Notes: generated from the sequence alone by a model not told the origin. DNA of 64,000 nucleotides from Rathayibacter sp. VKM Ac-2759 (GCF_009834225.1 NZ_CP047176.1:434001-498000), one strand, 5' to 3'. Counted from the stretch's first letter, positions 42,332 to 52,108 are shown. Program-made: numbers and translations.

Positions 42332-44059
42332 CTAGTCCTCGTCCTGCCGGGCGGGCGGTGTCGGGGGCTGCTCTCGCGTGATGCGGCGCTTCACCGTGCG
42401 GAGGAAGTGCGCCGGCTCTCGCTCGGCCGGCTCCTCCACCTCGAGGCCGTAGAACGAGCCGATGTCGCCGACGAACGCGGCACGGCGGGCTTTGTCGTAG
42501 GCGCGGATCTCGCGCCGGAAGGCGATCACGGTCGCGACGCACATCAGGATCATCACCACGCTGAACGGCAGCGCCGAGAGGATCGCGGCCGTCTGCAGGG
42601 CGTCCAGCCCGCCGGCGAGTAGTAGGGCGATCGCCAGGAGGGAGGTGACGACGGCGAAGAACACCCTGACGCCGTTGCGCGGGTCGGCGGACCCGCCGGT
42701 CGCGATCATCGACATCACGAGCGAGCCGGAGTCGGCGGAGGTGACGAAGAACACCCCGATCAGCAGGATCGCGCCGAAGGTCATGACGGTGCCGGCGGGG
42801 AGGCCCTGGAGCATCGAGAACAGCGCCGAGTTCGAGTCCACCGCGCCGTCGGCGCCGACGAGGCCGCCGTCGCCGTAGAGCTCGCGGTAGAGGGCCGTGC
42901 CGCCAAGGACGCTGAACCAGAGGAACGTCATGATCGTCGGCACCAGCAGCACGCCTGCGACGAACTCGCGGACGGTGCGGCCCTTGGAGACGCGGGCGAT
43001 GAAGATGCCGACGAAGGGCGCCCACGACATCCACCAGCCCCAGTAGAACGTCGTCCAGGAGGCCTGCCAGGCCTCGCCCTCCTGGCCGGCGAAGGCGCTC
43101 ACGGTGAAGGTGAGGCCGACGAAGTTCTGCAGGTAGTTGCCCAGCGACTGCACGAACTCGCGCAGCAGGAACTGGGTCGGGCCCGCGAAGAGGACGAAGA
43201 CCAGCAGTGCCGCGGCGAGCAGGAGGTTGCCCGTGGAGAGCCATTTCATACCCTTGCCGACCCCCGAGATGAGGGAGAGGATCGTCACTCCGGTGATGAC
43301 GGCGATGACGATGAGCTGGATCGTGAGGGAGGACTCGACCAGTCCCGCGGCTTCCAGGCCCGCCGAGATCTGAGTCACGCCGAGGCCCAGCGAAGTCGCG
43401 ACTCCGAAGATCGTCCCGACGAGAGCGACGACGTCGATCGCATTGCCCCAGCCTCCGCGCACGCGCTTGCCGAGCAGCGGCTCGAGCGCCCAGCGGATCG
43501 ACACCGGGCGCTTGCGCCGGTGGATCGCGTAGGCCAGGGCGAGGCCCACGACGACGTAGATGGACCAGGCGTGCACACCCCAGTGCAGGTAGGTCTGGGT
43601 CAGGGCGTTCTGCGCGAGCTGCGTCTCGGTTCCGGTCACGCCCGGGCGCGGGCTGGCGAAGTGGTTCAGCGGCTCCGCGACCCCGTAGAAGACGAGACCG
43701 ATGCCCATTCCGGCCGCGAAGAGCAGAGCGATCCAGGCGAGGAGGGAGAACTCGGGCTCGTCGTCGTCCTTGCCGAGCTTGATGTCGCCGAACCGGCTGA
43801 CGCCCATCCAGATCGCGAACGCGACGAACACCGCCGCGATCAGCACGTAGTACCAGCTGAAGGTGTTCACGACCGTCGTCTGCAGCGTCGAGAAGACGCT
43901 CGTCGCCGCGTCCGGCGCGATGATCGCGAAGGCGACGATCGCCAGCACGATGACGGCGGCGGGCCAGAACACCCAGCGCGCGAGGGAGGGGGAAGCGGTC
44001 ACGTCCGCGCGGGCCGAGGGTGTGCTCCCCGCGGTAGCGGGGAGGTCGTGCTCAGGCAT
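42332..44059 (-). CDS. BCCT-family betaine/choline/carnitine transporter
   Basis: 575 aa, start preceded by GAGAGG. Twelve helices are predicted. The signature GIGLVFYGVAEPLNHF, the LHWGVHAWSIYVVVGLALAY segment and the later TFYWGWWMSWAPFVGIFIARVS stretch (Trp-rich substrate site) are diagnostic. The charged C-terminal tail (VEEPAEREPAHFLRTVKRRI) is the kind used for osmosensing. It accumulates compatible solutes, matching the NhaA/TrkH theme of the island. Confidence 0.95.
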   Translation of the reverse strand: MPEHDLPATAGSTPSARADVTASPSLARWVFWPAAVIVLAIVAFAIIAPDAATSVFSTLQTTVVNTFSWYYVLIAAVFVAFAIWMGVSRFGDIKLGKDDDEPEFSLLAWIALLFAAGMGIGLVFYGVAEPLNHFASPRPGVTGTETQLAQNALTQTYLHWGVHAWSIYVVVGLALAYAIHRRKRPVSIRWALEPLLGKRVRGGWGNAIDVVALVGTIFGVATSLGLGVTQISAGLEAAGLVESSLTIQLIVIAVITGVTILSLISGVGKGMKWLSTGNLLLAAALLVFVLFAGPTQFLLREFVQSLGNYLQNFVGLTFTVSAFAGQEGEAWQASWTTFYWGWWMSWAPFVGIFIARVSKGRTVREFVAGVLLVPTIMTFLWFSVLGGTALYRELYGDGGLVGADGAVDSNSALFSMLQGLPAGTVMTFGAILLIGVFFVTSADSGSLVMSMIATGGSADPRNGVRVFFAVVTSLLAIALLLAGGLDALQTAAILSALPFSVVMILMCVATVIAFRREIRAYDKARRAAFVGDIGSFYGLEVEEPAEREPAHFLRTVKRRITREQPPTPPARQDED

Positions 44060-44169
44060 GGTTCGCCTCTCTCATCACCTGTCACGGCGACGATGGTCGG
44101 ATGCGCTCGAGGAGCGAGCGGCGAAGGATCAATCGTTCGACTGCGAGGGCGGGGGAGCCGTTAGGGCTC

Positions 44170-44475
44170 TCAGGGCTCGAAGTGCTCCGCGGCATCGAGG
44201 ACCCGCAGCACGAGCACCCGCCAGTCGGGATCCTCGGCGATCATCTCGTCCGCGACAGGACCGGTGCGGTACCCCTCCACGCGGAACGGTGAGCCGTCCC
44301 CGTCGTTCCGGGTGAGGGCCGCGATGAAGATCCCCTCGGGGGTGAAGACGCTCCAGGAGGAGTCCTCCGGGGCGTATCGCAGGATCGCCGTTCGGCCGTC
44401 CTGCTCGAACTCGTACTCCTCGATCCGCGGGGGCGGCTCGGTCGCAGTGGCGGTGTCGTGCTCGTGCTCGGTCAT
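44170..44475 (-). CDS. Small hypothetical protein coupled to MarR
   Basis: 101 aa from ATG 44475, which overlaps the MarR stop (TGATG); GTG 44478 is also possible. Acidic, with a compact beta-rich core (EYEFEQDGRTAILRYAPEDSSWSVF) and a helix near the end (VLVLRVLDAAEHFEP). Family not recognised. Tight coupling suggests it is always made with the regulator. Confidence 0.7.
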   Translation of the reverse strand: MTEHEHDTATATEPPPRIEEYEFEQDGRTAILRYAPEDSSWSVFTPEGIFIAALTRNDGDGSPFRVEGYRTGPVADEMIAEDPDWRVLVLRVLDAAEHFEP

Positions 44476-44936
44476 CACAGTCCCATGATCAGAAGGTCTT
44501 CCGCCGCGGGTTCTCCTGCGGCGGTGGTGAACAGCAGGAACGCGTCGCGCAGCTGCTCTTGCTCTGCGGAGCTCAGCTCGCTGAGGATCGCGGCGATCCG
44601 GCGTCGCCGGCGCTCGGTGACCTCGTCCACGAGCTGCCGTGCCGCGGGAGTGGCGCTGATGAGCACCTCACGCCGATCGGAGCTACCCGGGGATCGCGCG
44701 ACCCAGCCGCTGCTCTCCAAGCGGTCGACGACCCGGGTGAACGTCGACGGGACGGCCCCCATCGAGTCGGCGAGATCGCGCATCCGCAGCGGCCCCCTCG
44801 AGATCAGCAGCACCAGCACGCGGAACTGCGGCAGGGTCACCCTCTCGAGAGCGTCACCGAGGGACCGAGCGATCACACCCAGGAGGGATCGTGACACCCG
44901 CAGAGTGGCCTCCGCCGTCTCGTCGCTCACTGTCAT
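44475..44936 (-). CDS. MarR-family transcriptional regulator
   Basis: 153 aa. The winged helix includes LPQFRVLVLLISRGPLRMRDLADSMGAVPSTFTRVVDRLESSGWV and the wing SPGSSDRREVLIS. Upstream, TTGCAA and CACTAT on the minus strand suggest a promoter, and two ATTGCA repeats 17 bases apart (44966, 44983) may be operator halves. Ligand unknown. Confidence 0.92.
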   Translation of the reverse strand: MTVSDETAEATLRVSRSLLGVIARSLGDALERVTLPQFRVLVLLISRGPLRMRDLADSMGAVPSTFTRVVDRLESSGWVARSPGSSDRREVLISATPAARQLVDEVTERRRRRIAAILSELSSAEQEQLRDAFLLFTTAAGEPAAEDLLIMGL

Positions 44937-45440
44937 CCCGTCACCTCCGGTACGGCCTCATAGTGATTGCAGTCACACAACTATTGCAAAGCTCGAAGCA
45001 AACGAGAAGCCGACCAGAATGCAGAACCTCTGTTCCCGGGGCGCGCGGGAGCATGTCTCCCTCCACTGCGGCGGCAGACGAACCCAGCCCTCACCCCCGC
45101 TGAAGAGTTCATCAACGGTCGTTCACGAGACGGTCGAGCAGCGCAGCGCCGGCGACGGTGTTGAGCGCTGTGCGCATTTTCGCCTGGAAGCCTTCGGCAG
45201 CGCTCGGGCCTCCGGCGTCCACGCACGCCACCGTGCGGCCGGCTCCTCCGAGGTTCTCGGCACGCGGTCGCTGCGCTCCCTCCCATCGCGCCGACAACCT
45301 CTCCGCCTCCGCCCTCCAGATTTGCTCTCCCGCCGCCGACCCTGCTCGGCACTACGTGCCTTCCAGACCAGAACGCCGGGAGAGAAGGACGAGCAACCGA
45401 GCCAGACCACCCCCGCTGGCTTGACAGATCTGATTGAGAA
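44937..45440. other. Gene-poor right end of the island
   Basis: About 500 bases with no convincing gene and more A/T than the surroundings. A minus-strand frame ending at 45112 (KMRTALNTVAGAALLDRLVNDR-like tail) looks like the C-terminus of a lost gene but is too short to identify. The boundary with the right direct repeat is sharp at 45441. Confidence 0.5.
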
Positions 45441-45787
45441 TCACGGCAGCCGCCGTCGCCGATGCAGCGGAGAGAGCGGAGGACGGGAGCGGCCGGCCGG
45501 CGCGAGTGCTGGCCGATGCGCGACCCGCGACCGTCGTCGACTGGGCGAGGTCCGAGCGGCTCGACACCGTGGTGGTGCCCTACCCGCCGATCGGTCCGGT
45601 TCGCGAGCGACTGGAGACGCTCCGCTCCGCCCTCGCCGACGAAGGCGTCGCGCTCGTCACCGTGCGCCGCCGCTGGGACAGCACCGCGTGGCCGTCTGCG
45701 TCGCGGGGGTTCTTCCCGTTCCGCAAGCGCATCCCGGCGCTGGTGCGCCACCTGGAGGATCCGGCCGACGCCGTCCGGCTGTTCTGA
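45441..45787 (+). pseudogene. Duplicated 3' end of the photolyase-like gene
   Basis: It encodes the last ~115 residues of the protein at 38435-39661 with very few amino-acid changes; most of the dozen base differences are silent. The 5' three-quarters are absent and there is no ribosome site, so it is not expected to be functional. Confidence 0.85.
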
Positions 45788-45843
45788 ACCGCTCCGGGGA
45801 GGTCTCGGCGCTCAGGTCCCGCTCAGCGCCTCCTCCTCGGCGG
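45441..45843 (+). repeat. Direct repeat flanking the island, right copy
   Basis: This copy runs from the photolyase 3' fragment through its stop into the intact 3' end of the ABC-exporter gene. Its partner is 39315-39706. Together they bracket about 5.7 kb of foreign-looking order. Confidence 0.9.
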
Positions 45844-47713
45844 CGACGTTCTTCTGCACGGCGAACTGGGTCCGGTGCAGCTCCTCGTACCGGCCGGCCG
45901 CAGCGAGCAGCTCGTCGTGCGTCCCGCGCTCCACGATCGCGCCGTCCTCGATCACGAGGATCAGGTCTGCGCTGCGGATGGTGGAGAGTCGGTGGGCGAT
46001 CACCATCGCCGTCCGTCCCTCGAGCGCCTCGCTGAGCGCCGCCTGCACGGCGGCCTCCGACGTCGAGTCCAGTGCCGCCGTCGCCTCGTCGAGGATGACG
46101 ACGCGCGGCTGGGCGAGCAGGAGCCGCGCGATGGTCATCCGCTGGCGCTCGCCGCCGGACAGCCGGTAGCCGCGTTCTCCGACCATGGTGTCGAGCTGGT
46201 CCGGCAGCGACCGGATGAGCGGCTCGAGTCGCGCCCGGCGGACGGCGTCCCACACCTCGTCGTCGGACGCCTCCGGCCTCGCGAGGCGCAGGTTGGAGAG
46301 GATCGTCTCGTGGAACAGGTGGCCGTCCTGCGTCACCATGCCCAGGGTGTGCCGCAGCGAGGCGAACGTGACGTCGCGGACGTCCGTCCCGGCGAGCCGC
46401 ACCGCGCCGCTGTCGACGTCGTACAGGCGCGAGAGGAGCTGCGCGATCGTGGACTTGCCGGCGCCGGACGTGCCGACGAGGGCGACGGTCTGCCCCGGCT
46501 CGATCCTGAAGGACACGCCGTGGAGCACCTCCTCGCCCCCGCGGGTGTCGAGCGTCGAGACCTCCTCGAGGGAGGCGAGGGACACCTTGTCGGCCGACGG
46601 GTAGGCGAAGCGGACGTCGTCGAACTCGACGGACACCGGGCCGTCGGGGACGGTGACGGCGTCGGGCTTCTCCTGGATGAGCGGTTCGAGGTCCAGCACC
46701 TCGAAGACGCGCTCGAAGCTCACCACCGCGCTCATGATCTCCACGCGGGCGTTCGCCAGGCTCGTCAGCGGCGCGTAGAGGCGGGTGAGCAGGAGCGCCA
46801 GGGTGACCACCTCGCCGGTGTCGAGCCCGCCGCCGAGCGCGAGGGAGCCGCCGAGCCCGTACACGAGCGCGAGGGCGAGAGCGGAGACGAGCATCAGTGC
46901 GGTGAAGAAGACGAACTGCAGCATCGTGCTCCGGACCCCGATGTCGCGGACGCGGGCGGCGCGGGTGCGGAACTCCTCGGCCTCCTCCTCGGGCCGGCCG
47001 AACAGCTTGACGAGGGTGGCGCCGGGCGCCGAGAAGCGCTCGGTCATCTGCGTGCTCATGGCGGAGTTGTGGTCGGCGGCCTCGCGCCGGAGCGCTGCGA
47101 GGCGGCCGCCCATCCGGCGCGCGGGCACCAGGAAGATCGGGAGCATGACCACGGCGAGGACCGTGACGAGCCAGGACGTGCTGAGCATGACGATCAGGGT
47201 GAGGATCAGCGCCACGAGGTTCGTGACCACGCCGGACAGCGTGCCGCTGAAGGCCTGCTGGGCGCCGATCACGTCGTTGTTGAGGCGGCTCACGAGGGCG
47301 CCTGTCCGGGTGCGGGTGAAGAACGCGATCGGCATCTTCTGCACGTGGTTGAAGACGGCGGTGCGGAGGTCGAGGATCACGCCCTCGCCGATCCGCGCGG
47401 AGTACCAGCGCGTCACGAGTGACACGGCGGCGTCCGCCACGGCCACGAGGGCGATGACGACGGCGAGCCACACGATCGTGCCGACCGCGCCCCGGGCGAC
47501 GATGACGTCGACCACCTGGCCGGCGAGCACCGGCGTCGCGACTGCGAGGAAGGCTCCCGCGATCGACAGGGTGATGAAGACCAGCAGCTGCGACCGGTAG
47601 GGCACCGCGAACGTCATGATCCGCCGCACCGACTCCCGCGAGATGCCGCGCTTGCCGTCCCTGACGGTCGAGATCTTGTACAGCGAGCTCCAGGCCGCGC
47701 CTTCCATGCTCAT
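45812..47713 (-). CDS. ABC exporter, fused membrane and ATPase domains
   Basis: 633 aa from ATG 47713 (GGAAGGA upstream). Six helices form the type-1 exporter domain (~30-330), followed by the nucleotide-binding domain: Walker A GTSGAGKST, Q-loop GMVTQDGHLF, signature LSGGERQRM, Walker B VVILDEATAALD and the switch histidine in IAHRLST. It works as a homodimer or with a partner encoded elsewhere. Its 3' end is duplicated at 39664-39706. Confidence 0.94.
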   Translation of the reverse strand: MSMEGAAWSSLYKISTVRDGKRGISRESVRRIMTFAVPYRSQLLVFITLSIAGAFLAVATPVLAGQVVDVIVARGAVGTIVWLAVVIALVAVADAAVSLVTRWYSARIGEGVILDLRTAVFNHVQKMPIAFFTRTRTGALVSRLNNDVIGAQQAFSGTLSGVVTNLVALILTLIVMLSTSWLVTVLAVVMLPIFLVPARRMGGRLAALRREAADHNSAMSTQMTERFSAPGATLVKLFGRPEEEAEEFRTRAARVRDIGVRSTMLQFVFFTALMLVSALALALVYGLGGSLALGGGLDTGEVVTLALLLTRLYAPLTSLANARVEIMSAVVSFERVFEVLDLEPLIQEKPDAVTVPDGPVSVEFDDVRFAYPSADKVSLASLEEVSTLDTRGGEEVLHGVSFRIEPGQTVALVGTSGAGKSTIAQLLSRLYDVDSGAVRLAGTDVRDVTFASLRHTLGMVTQDGHLFHETILSNLRLARPEASDDEVWDAVRRARLEPLIRSLPDQLDTMVGERGYRLSGGERQRMTIARLLLAQPRVVILDEATAALDSTSEAAVQAALSEALEGRTAMVIAHRLSTIRSADLILVIEDGAIVERGTHDELLAAAGRYEELHRTQFAVQKNVAAEEEALSGT

Positions 47714-47966
47714 TGCGGTTCCTTCCGTGGGCACCAGACCCAACCTAGGGGGCAGGGTGCCGAGCGCGGGGGTCTTGCGCTCGCCTCGACGTCGACCCGC
47801 TGGTGGACAGCGCGACTGCGCGCCTCGTCGAACCGGCCGCCGAGCGGTGATCGGTCGACGCCCTGCCGAGCGGTCAAGCCCCTTCTGACCATTGGAGGGC
47901 CCTGCCTAGCGTCGAAGGGCGGGCGATGAGGTCCGCACCGACTGCTCCTGGAAAGGTACGACCCGC

Positions 47967-48851
47967 ATGTTCTTCCACCGTCAGGAACTCCAGTTCAAGT
48001 CCACTCCCTCCAAGCCCGACGCCGTCTTCGCCCGCCGGTTCCAGGAGGTGCTCGGCGGCCAGTACGGCGAGATCACCGTCGCGATGCAGTACGGCTTCCA
48101 GGCCTGGAACGCCCATGAGCCGGGCAAGTAGCGCGACCTGCTCTACGGCATCGGCGCGGAGGAGTTCGGGCACGTCGAGATGATCGCGATCATGATCGCC
48201 CAGCTGCTCGAGAACGCCCCCGTCGAGCAGTCCGAGGACGCCATGCGCAAGGATCCGGTCCTCGGCGCGGTCATCGGCGGCACCGACATCCAGGCCGCGA
48301 TCGTCGCCGGCGCGGGAGTCCGCCCCGTCGACAGCAACGGCAACCCGTGGCAGGGCTCGTACATCACGGCGAGCGGCAACCTGCTGGCGGACTTCACCGC
48401 CAACGCGAACGCCGAGATGCAGGGCCGCCTGCAGGTCGCGCGGCTGTACCACATGACCGACGACCACGGCGTGCGCGACCTGCTCTCGTTCCTCCTGGCC
48501 CGCGACACGATGCACCAGAACCAGTGGATCGCCGCGGCGGCCGAACTGCGCGCCGAGGGCGCGGAGGACCTGCCGGTTCCCTCGAACTTCCCGCTCTCGA
48601 AGGAGGAGCGCTCGGTGTCGTACGAGTACATCAACTTCTCCGACGGCGCGGCCGCGGCCGAGGGCAGCTGGGCCTCCGGACCCACGCCCGACGGCAAGGG
48701 CGAGTTCAGCTACCGCACGGCGAGCCCCGACGACGGCGTGCCGATGCCCCCGCCCACTCAGCCTGACGAGCGCTTCTACGGCACCTCGCCGAAGCCGAAC
48801 CTCGTCGAGAAGGCCGTCGGAGCCGTCAAGGACGCGGTCACCGGCAAGTAG
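47967..48851 (+). pseudogene. Manganese catalase interrupted by an amber codon
   Basis: From ATG 47967 the product reads as a manganese catalase of 294 aa, but codon 55 is TAG (48129-48131) in HEPGK-stop-RDLLYGIGAEEFGHVEM, where the family normally has Tyr (TAC/TAT). The rest of the frame is intact to 48851. The dimanganese ligands are present (YGEITVAM, EEFGHVEM, NAEMQGRL, RDTMHQNQW). So this is a very recent point mutation, a sequencing error, or a suppressed stop. Re-initiation at 48180 would lack the first metal ligands. Confidence 0.85.
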
Positions 48852-48865
48852 CCGCTCAGGGGCCT

Positions 48866-48906
48866 CGGTGGCCGCCCGCCTTCGATGGAGGGCGACGCGG
48901 CCACCG
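48866..48906 (+). terminator. Terminator after manganese catalase
   Basis: CGGTGGCCGC and GCGGCCACCG form a 10-bp perfect outer stem with further inner pairing, 14 bases past the stop. Confidence 0.7.
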
Positions 48907-49150
48907 CCGCCGCGGTGGTGTGCGTCCGCACGGGGACGTGTCCGTGACAGCCCTCACCCCCCGTCGTCCTCCATCGGAAGACGGTCGGTCGGGACCGGTC
49001 GGTGACGGACCTGTCGGGCGCTGTACCCGTGCCCGAGTCCGGAGGCGCACTCCGAGCAGGCGGTGCCGCCGCTCGACCCGGCTTCTGCGAGGTGCTCCGC
49101 CCGGGGGGCGCGAGCACTCGGTGCAGCGCGCGGCGAGCAGGACCCGGCGT

Positions 49151-49936
49151 TCAACGGGACGCTGCGGAGGCCTGCTCGGTGGAGGCCGTGACGACATCGA
49201 CTCCCGCTTCTCTCGCTTCCCAGGCGACGGCGGGAGGGATGTCCGGGAGCGTGACGATGGTGTCGAGGTCTCGGAACGATCCGAAGCGGTGCGCGGCGGT
49301 GCGGGTGAACTTGTCGGGTGTCGCGACGAGCATGACGCGTCGGGAGGACTCGATGGCGGCTCTCTTGACCTGCGCGTCGCCCCAGCTCGCGACGGTGAGG
49401 CCGGTCTCGGGGTCGGCGGCGCAGGCGCCGAGGATCGCGACGTCGAACCGCATCGCGCGGATCGCTTCTGCTGCGCCGGCTCCGGTGAAGGCGAGGTCGT
49501 CGTGCCCGACCGGCCCGCCGGGGACGATGACCTCGTTCCCAGGGGTCCTCGCGAGTGCTGCTGCCGCGTGGAGGGAGAGGGCCATGGCGGTGATGCCCAG
49601 GCCCGACAGTTCTTCCGCGACGGCCAGGGCGGTGGTGCCGTTGTCGATGAGGACGCTGTCGCCGGGCGCGATCATGCCGGCCGCCGTCCGCGCGAGCAGG
49701 GTCTTCTCGGAGGCGTCCTCGCTGCGCCGGATCGCGAACGGGTACTCGGATCCGCGCGTGGCGACGGGTGCTGCGCCGCCCCGGACGCGTCGGAGCGCGC
49801 CCTGCTCGGCCAGTTCGGTCAGGTCGCGGCGGATGCTGATCGCGGAGGCGCCGGTGAGGGTGACGAGCTCGCTGACCGAACGCTCTCCGGAGTCGACCGC
49901 GCGGATGATCACTCTCTGACGTTCTGATCGTTGCAC
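49151..49936 (-). CDS. DeoR/GlpR-family regulator
   Basis: 261 aa, GTG start. The N-terminal helix-turn-helix is RSVSELVTLTGASAISIRRDLTELAEQGALRRVRGGA. The phosphosugar-binding domain follows, with SVLIDNGTTALAVAEEL and the FDVAILGACAADPETGLTV region. Such proteins sense phosphorylated sugars. It is divergent from an MFS gene with a 30-base gap. Confidence 0.93.
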   Translation of the reverse strand: MQRSERQRVIIRAVDSGERSVSELVTLTGASAISIRRDLTELAEQGALRRVRGGAAPVATRGSEYPFAIRRSEDASEKTLLARTAAGMIAPGDSVLIDNGTTALAVAEELSGLGITAMALSLHAAAALARTPGNEVIVPGGPVGHDDLAFTGAGAAEAIRAMRFDVAILGACAADPETGLTVASWGDAQVKRAAIESSRRVMLVATPDKFTRTAAHRFGSFRDLDTIVTLPDIPPAVAWEAREAGVDVVTASTEQASAASR

Positions 49937-49943
49937 GTGATCA
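49925..49943. promoter_or_regulatory. Possible DeoR operator
   Basis: TGATC (49925-49929) and GATCA (49939-49943) form an inverted repeat spanning the DeoR start codon and lying just upstream of the MFS start. Short arms keep confidence low. Confidence 0.35.
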
Positions 49944-49966
49944 TTCTAGTTCGTAGCGTGCATCCC

Positions 49967-51202
49967 ATGACGAGGACGAGCAGGACCGGGCTGGCAGCCC
50001 CGGCGGGTGTGGGCATCATGTTCGCGAGCAACGGGGCGCTGTTCGCAGCGCTCCTGCCCTGGTATCCGCTGCTCACGCAGCGGCTGGGGCTGAGCGCGGC
50101 GGAGTTCGGGATCGTGGTCGCCGCCTTCGCGGTCGGGGCGATCGCCTCCTCCGCGCTGCCTGCCCCACTGATCGCGCGCTTCGGTGCGACGCCGGTGGTC
50201 ATCGCCGGGACGGCGCTGGTCGGGCTGGCGGTCGCGGGGGCCGCCTGGGCGACGTCGGGGTGGATGCTCGCCGCGGCGATCTTCCTGATCGGGTTCTTCG
50301 ACGCGATCGTCGACGTCGCGCAGAACCTCGCCGGCATCCGGGTCCAGGAGCTCGCGGGCCGCTCGATCCTCTCCTCCCTGCACGCCTTGTGGAGCCTGGG
50401 TGGCGTCGCCAGCGGCGCGATCGCGACCCTCGCTGCCGCGAACGGGATGGACGTCCGGTTCTTCCTCGCGGCGGCCGCCGTCGCGGGCGTCGTCCTGGTG
50501 ATCGTCGGAGACCGACTCGTGGGCCGCGCGGCCGACGCTCCCGCCGCGGAGACCGGCGGGAGCGCGCGTGGTGGGGGAGCGCGGAAGGTCGTGTTCCTGG
50601 CTGCTCTGCCGCTGATCGCGATCGCGATCGGCGGCACGATGCTCGAGGACGTCGCGAACAACTGGGCGGCGATGTCGGCGGTGCGGATCGGCGGGATGCC
50701 GGTCGCCCTCGCCGGGCTCGCGTTCACCGTCACGATCGGCAGCCAGTGCATCGGCCGCTTCTCCGGCGACCTCCTCATCGCCCGTTTCGGCCGCGCCGCG
50801 GTCGCCCGCGTCGGCGGCTTCCTCATCGCCACCGGCGCGCTGCTCGTCGTGACCACGCACGAGCAGGTCGCGACGCTGCTGCTGGGCCTCGCCCTCGCCG
50901 GCTACGGATCCGCGACCCTCGTTCCCAGCGCGATGACCGCCGCCGCCGCGCTCCCCGGCGTCAGCGCCGGAGCGGGTGTCACCCTGGTGAGCTGGCTGAT
51001 GCGCGTCGGTTTCCTCGTCACCAGCCCCGTCATCGGCGCGCTCACGGATGCGACGAGTCTGCGGTGGGGACTGTGCGTGCTCGTCGTGGTCGGCGTCACC
51101 GTCTCGCTCCTCGCCCCGAGCCTCGCCGCCGCCCCGGCGCCCGTCGGCTCATCGCGTCGAGTGGAGACCCGCCGCGACCGTGGACGTCCCGCCGCGCGGT
51201 GA
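49967..51202 (+). CDS. MFS transporter
   Basis: 411 aa from ATG 49967. Twelve helices; LPWYPLLTQRLGLSAAEFGIVVAAFAVG in helices 1-2 and RFSGDLLIARFGRAAVARVGG in the second half. It resembles FucP/YbjJ-like members. Regulation by the divergent DeoR protein makes a sugar or sugar-acid substrate plausible (inference). Confidence 0.9.
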   Translation: MTRTSRTGLAAPAGVGIMFASNGALFAALLPWYPLLTQRLGLSAAEFGIVVAAFAVGAIASSALPAPLIARFGATPVVIAGTALVGLAVAGAAWATSGWMLAAAIFLIGFFDAIVDVAQNLAGIRVQELAGRSILSSLHALWSLGGVASGAIATLAAANGMDVRFFLAAAAVAGVVLVIVGDRLVGRAADAPAAETGGSARGGGARKVVFLAALPLIAIAIGGTMLEDVANNWAAMSAVRIGGMPVALAGLAFTVTIGSQCIGRFSGDLLIARFGRAAVARVGGFLIATGALLVVTTHEQVATLLLGLALAGYGSATLVPSAMTAAAALPGVSAGAGVTLVSWLMRVGFLVTSPVIGALTDATSLRWGLCVLVVVGVTVSLLAPSLAAAPAPVGSSRRVETRRDRGRPAAR

Positions 51203-51383
51203 CCGACCGACGCTCTCCGCAGTGTTCCGGAAGGGGTACTGGACGCGGCACTCGTCAGACGACCGAGGACATCGGGAGAGAGGGTTCAGCCGTCAGGTCC
51301 CGCATCCGCCTGGCCCCCGCGCTCGACGTGCCTGTCGGCGGATCCGGCCGCGCATGCCTGACCGCGGCCCGACGACGGACCGC

Positions 51384-51983
51384 CTACTGCGGCTTCGTCC
51401 AGGTGAGCAGGTAGCGCCACATCGGCAGGCGGGCCCACGAGTGCCCGGTCAGGATGCGGTCCGCGCTCCGTCTCACTTCGGTGTAGCTGTGCAGCGGTGC
51501 GGAGGTCGCGGCGGTGTGCTCCCAGACGGCGTGACGGCGTTCGTGCGCGCGGTGCTGGATCAGCCCGGCGAGGTCGTAGAGGGCGTCCCGCGGGGTCGAG
51601 GAACGGGCGAGGCCGACGATCCCGACGAACCCTCCTGGAGCGGCCAGCTCCGCCAGACGCTCGAGCGTCTGGTCGAGGTCGGGAAGGTGGTGGACGACCG
51701 CGACCGCGGTCACGACGTCGAAGGACGCCGGCTCCAGCGGGGCAGTCATCAGATCGCCGTGCACCCAGTTCACCCCGGGGTCCTCCTCGCGGGCCGACTC
51801 GAGAACAGTTGCATCAGGATCGAGCCCGGTCACGTCGGGAATGAACTCATGGAGTTCAGCCGCCAGGATCCCGTTGCCCGTTCCGACGTCCAGCGCCGTA
51901 CGCGCGCCGACCGGCACCGCCTCGAGGAGTCGTCGCTGGTAGTGGAGGTTGTGGTTCCAGCGTTCGGGGTGCCGATGCGTCAT
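51384..51983 (-). CDS. SAM-dependent methyltransferase, class I
   Basis: 199 aa. Motif I is ALDVGTGNGILAAEL, and the acidic loop GLDPDATVLESA and VNWVHGDLMTAPLEPASFDVVTAVAVVHHLPDLDQTLERL follow in the normal order. Acceptor unknown (small molecule likely). TAGACG just upstream of the ATG suggests a leaderless message. Confidence 0.92.
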   Translation of the reverse strand: MTHRHPERWNHNLHYQRRLLEAVPVGARTALDVGTGNGILAAELHEFIPDVTGLDPDATVLESAREEDPGVNWVHGDLMTAPLEPASFDVVTAVAVVHHLPDLDQTLERLAELAAPGGFVGIVGLARSSTPRDALYDLAGLIQHRAHERRHAVWEHTAATSAPLHSYTEVRRSADRILTGHSWARLPMWRYLLTWTKPQ

Positions 51984-52108
51984 CCGTCTACTGTGGCTCC
52001 TCCGGAGAGGAGGACGAGCGTCTGCAGGCGGTCATCCACCACCGCGACCGCCGACCTGTCGAGGCCGCAGTGCCGAGCCGTGCCGCGAGGGGATGGTCCG
52101 CCGGGCGT

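Noticed and set aside
45112..45297. Small minus-strand frame at the right end of the island as a gene
   Set aside because: Its tail looks protein-like, but there is no plausible start, ribosome site or recognisable domain, so it was left as part of the gene-poor region.
48180..48851. A separate shorter catalase gene starting after the amber codon
   Set aside because: It would lack the first helix and the first manganese ligand, and no ribosome site precedes 48180. An interrupted full-length gene explains the data better.
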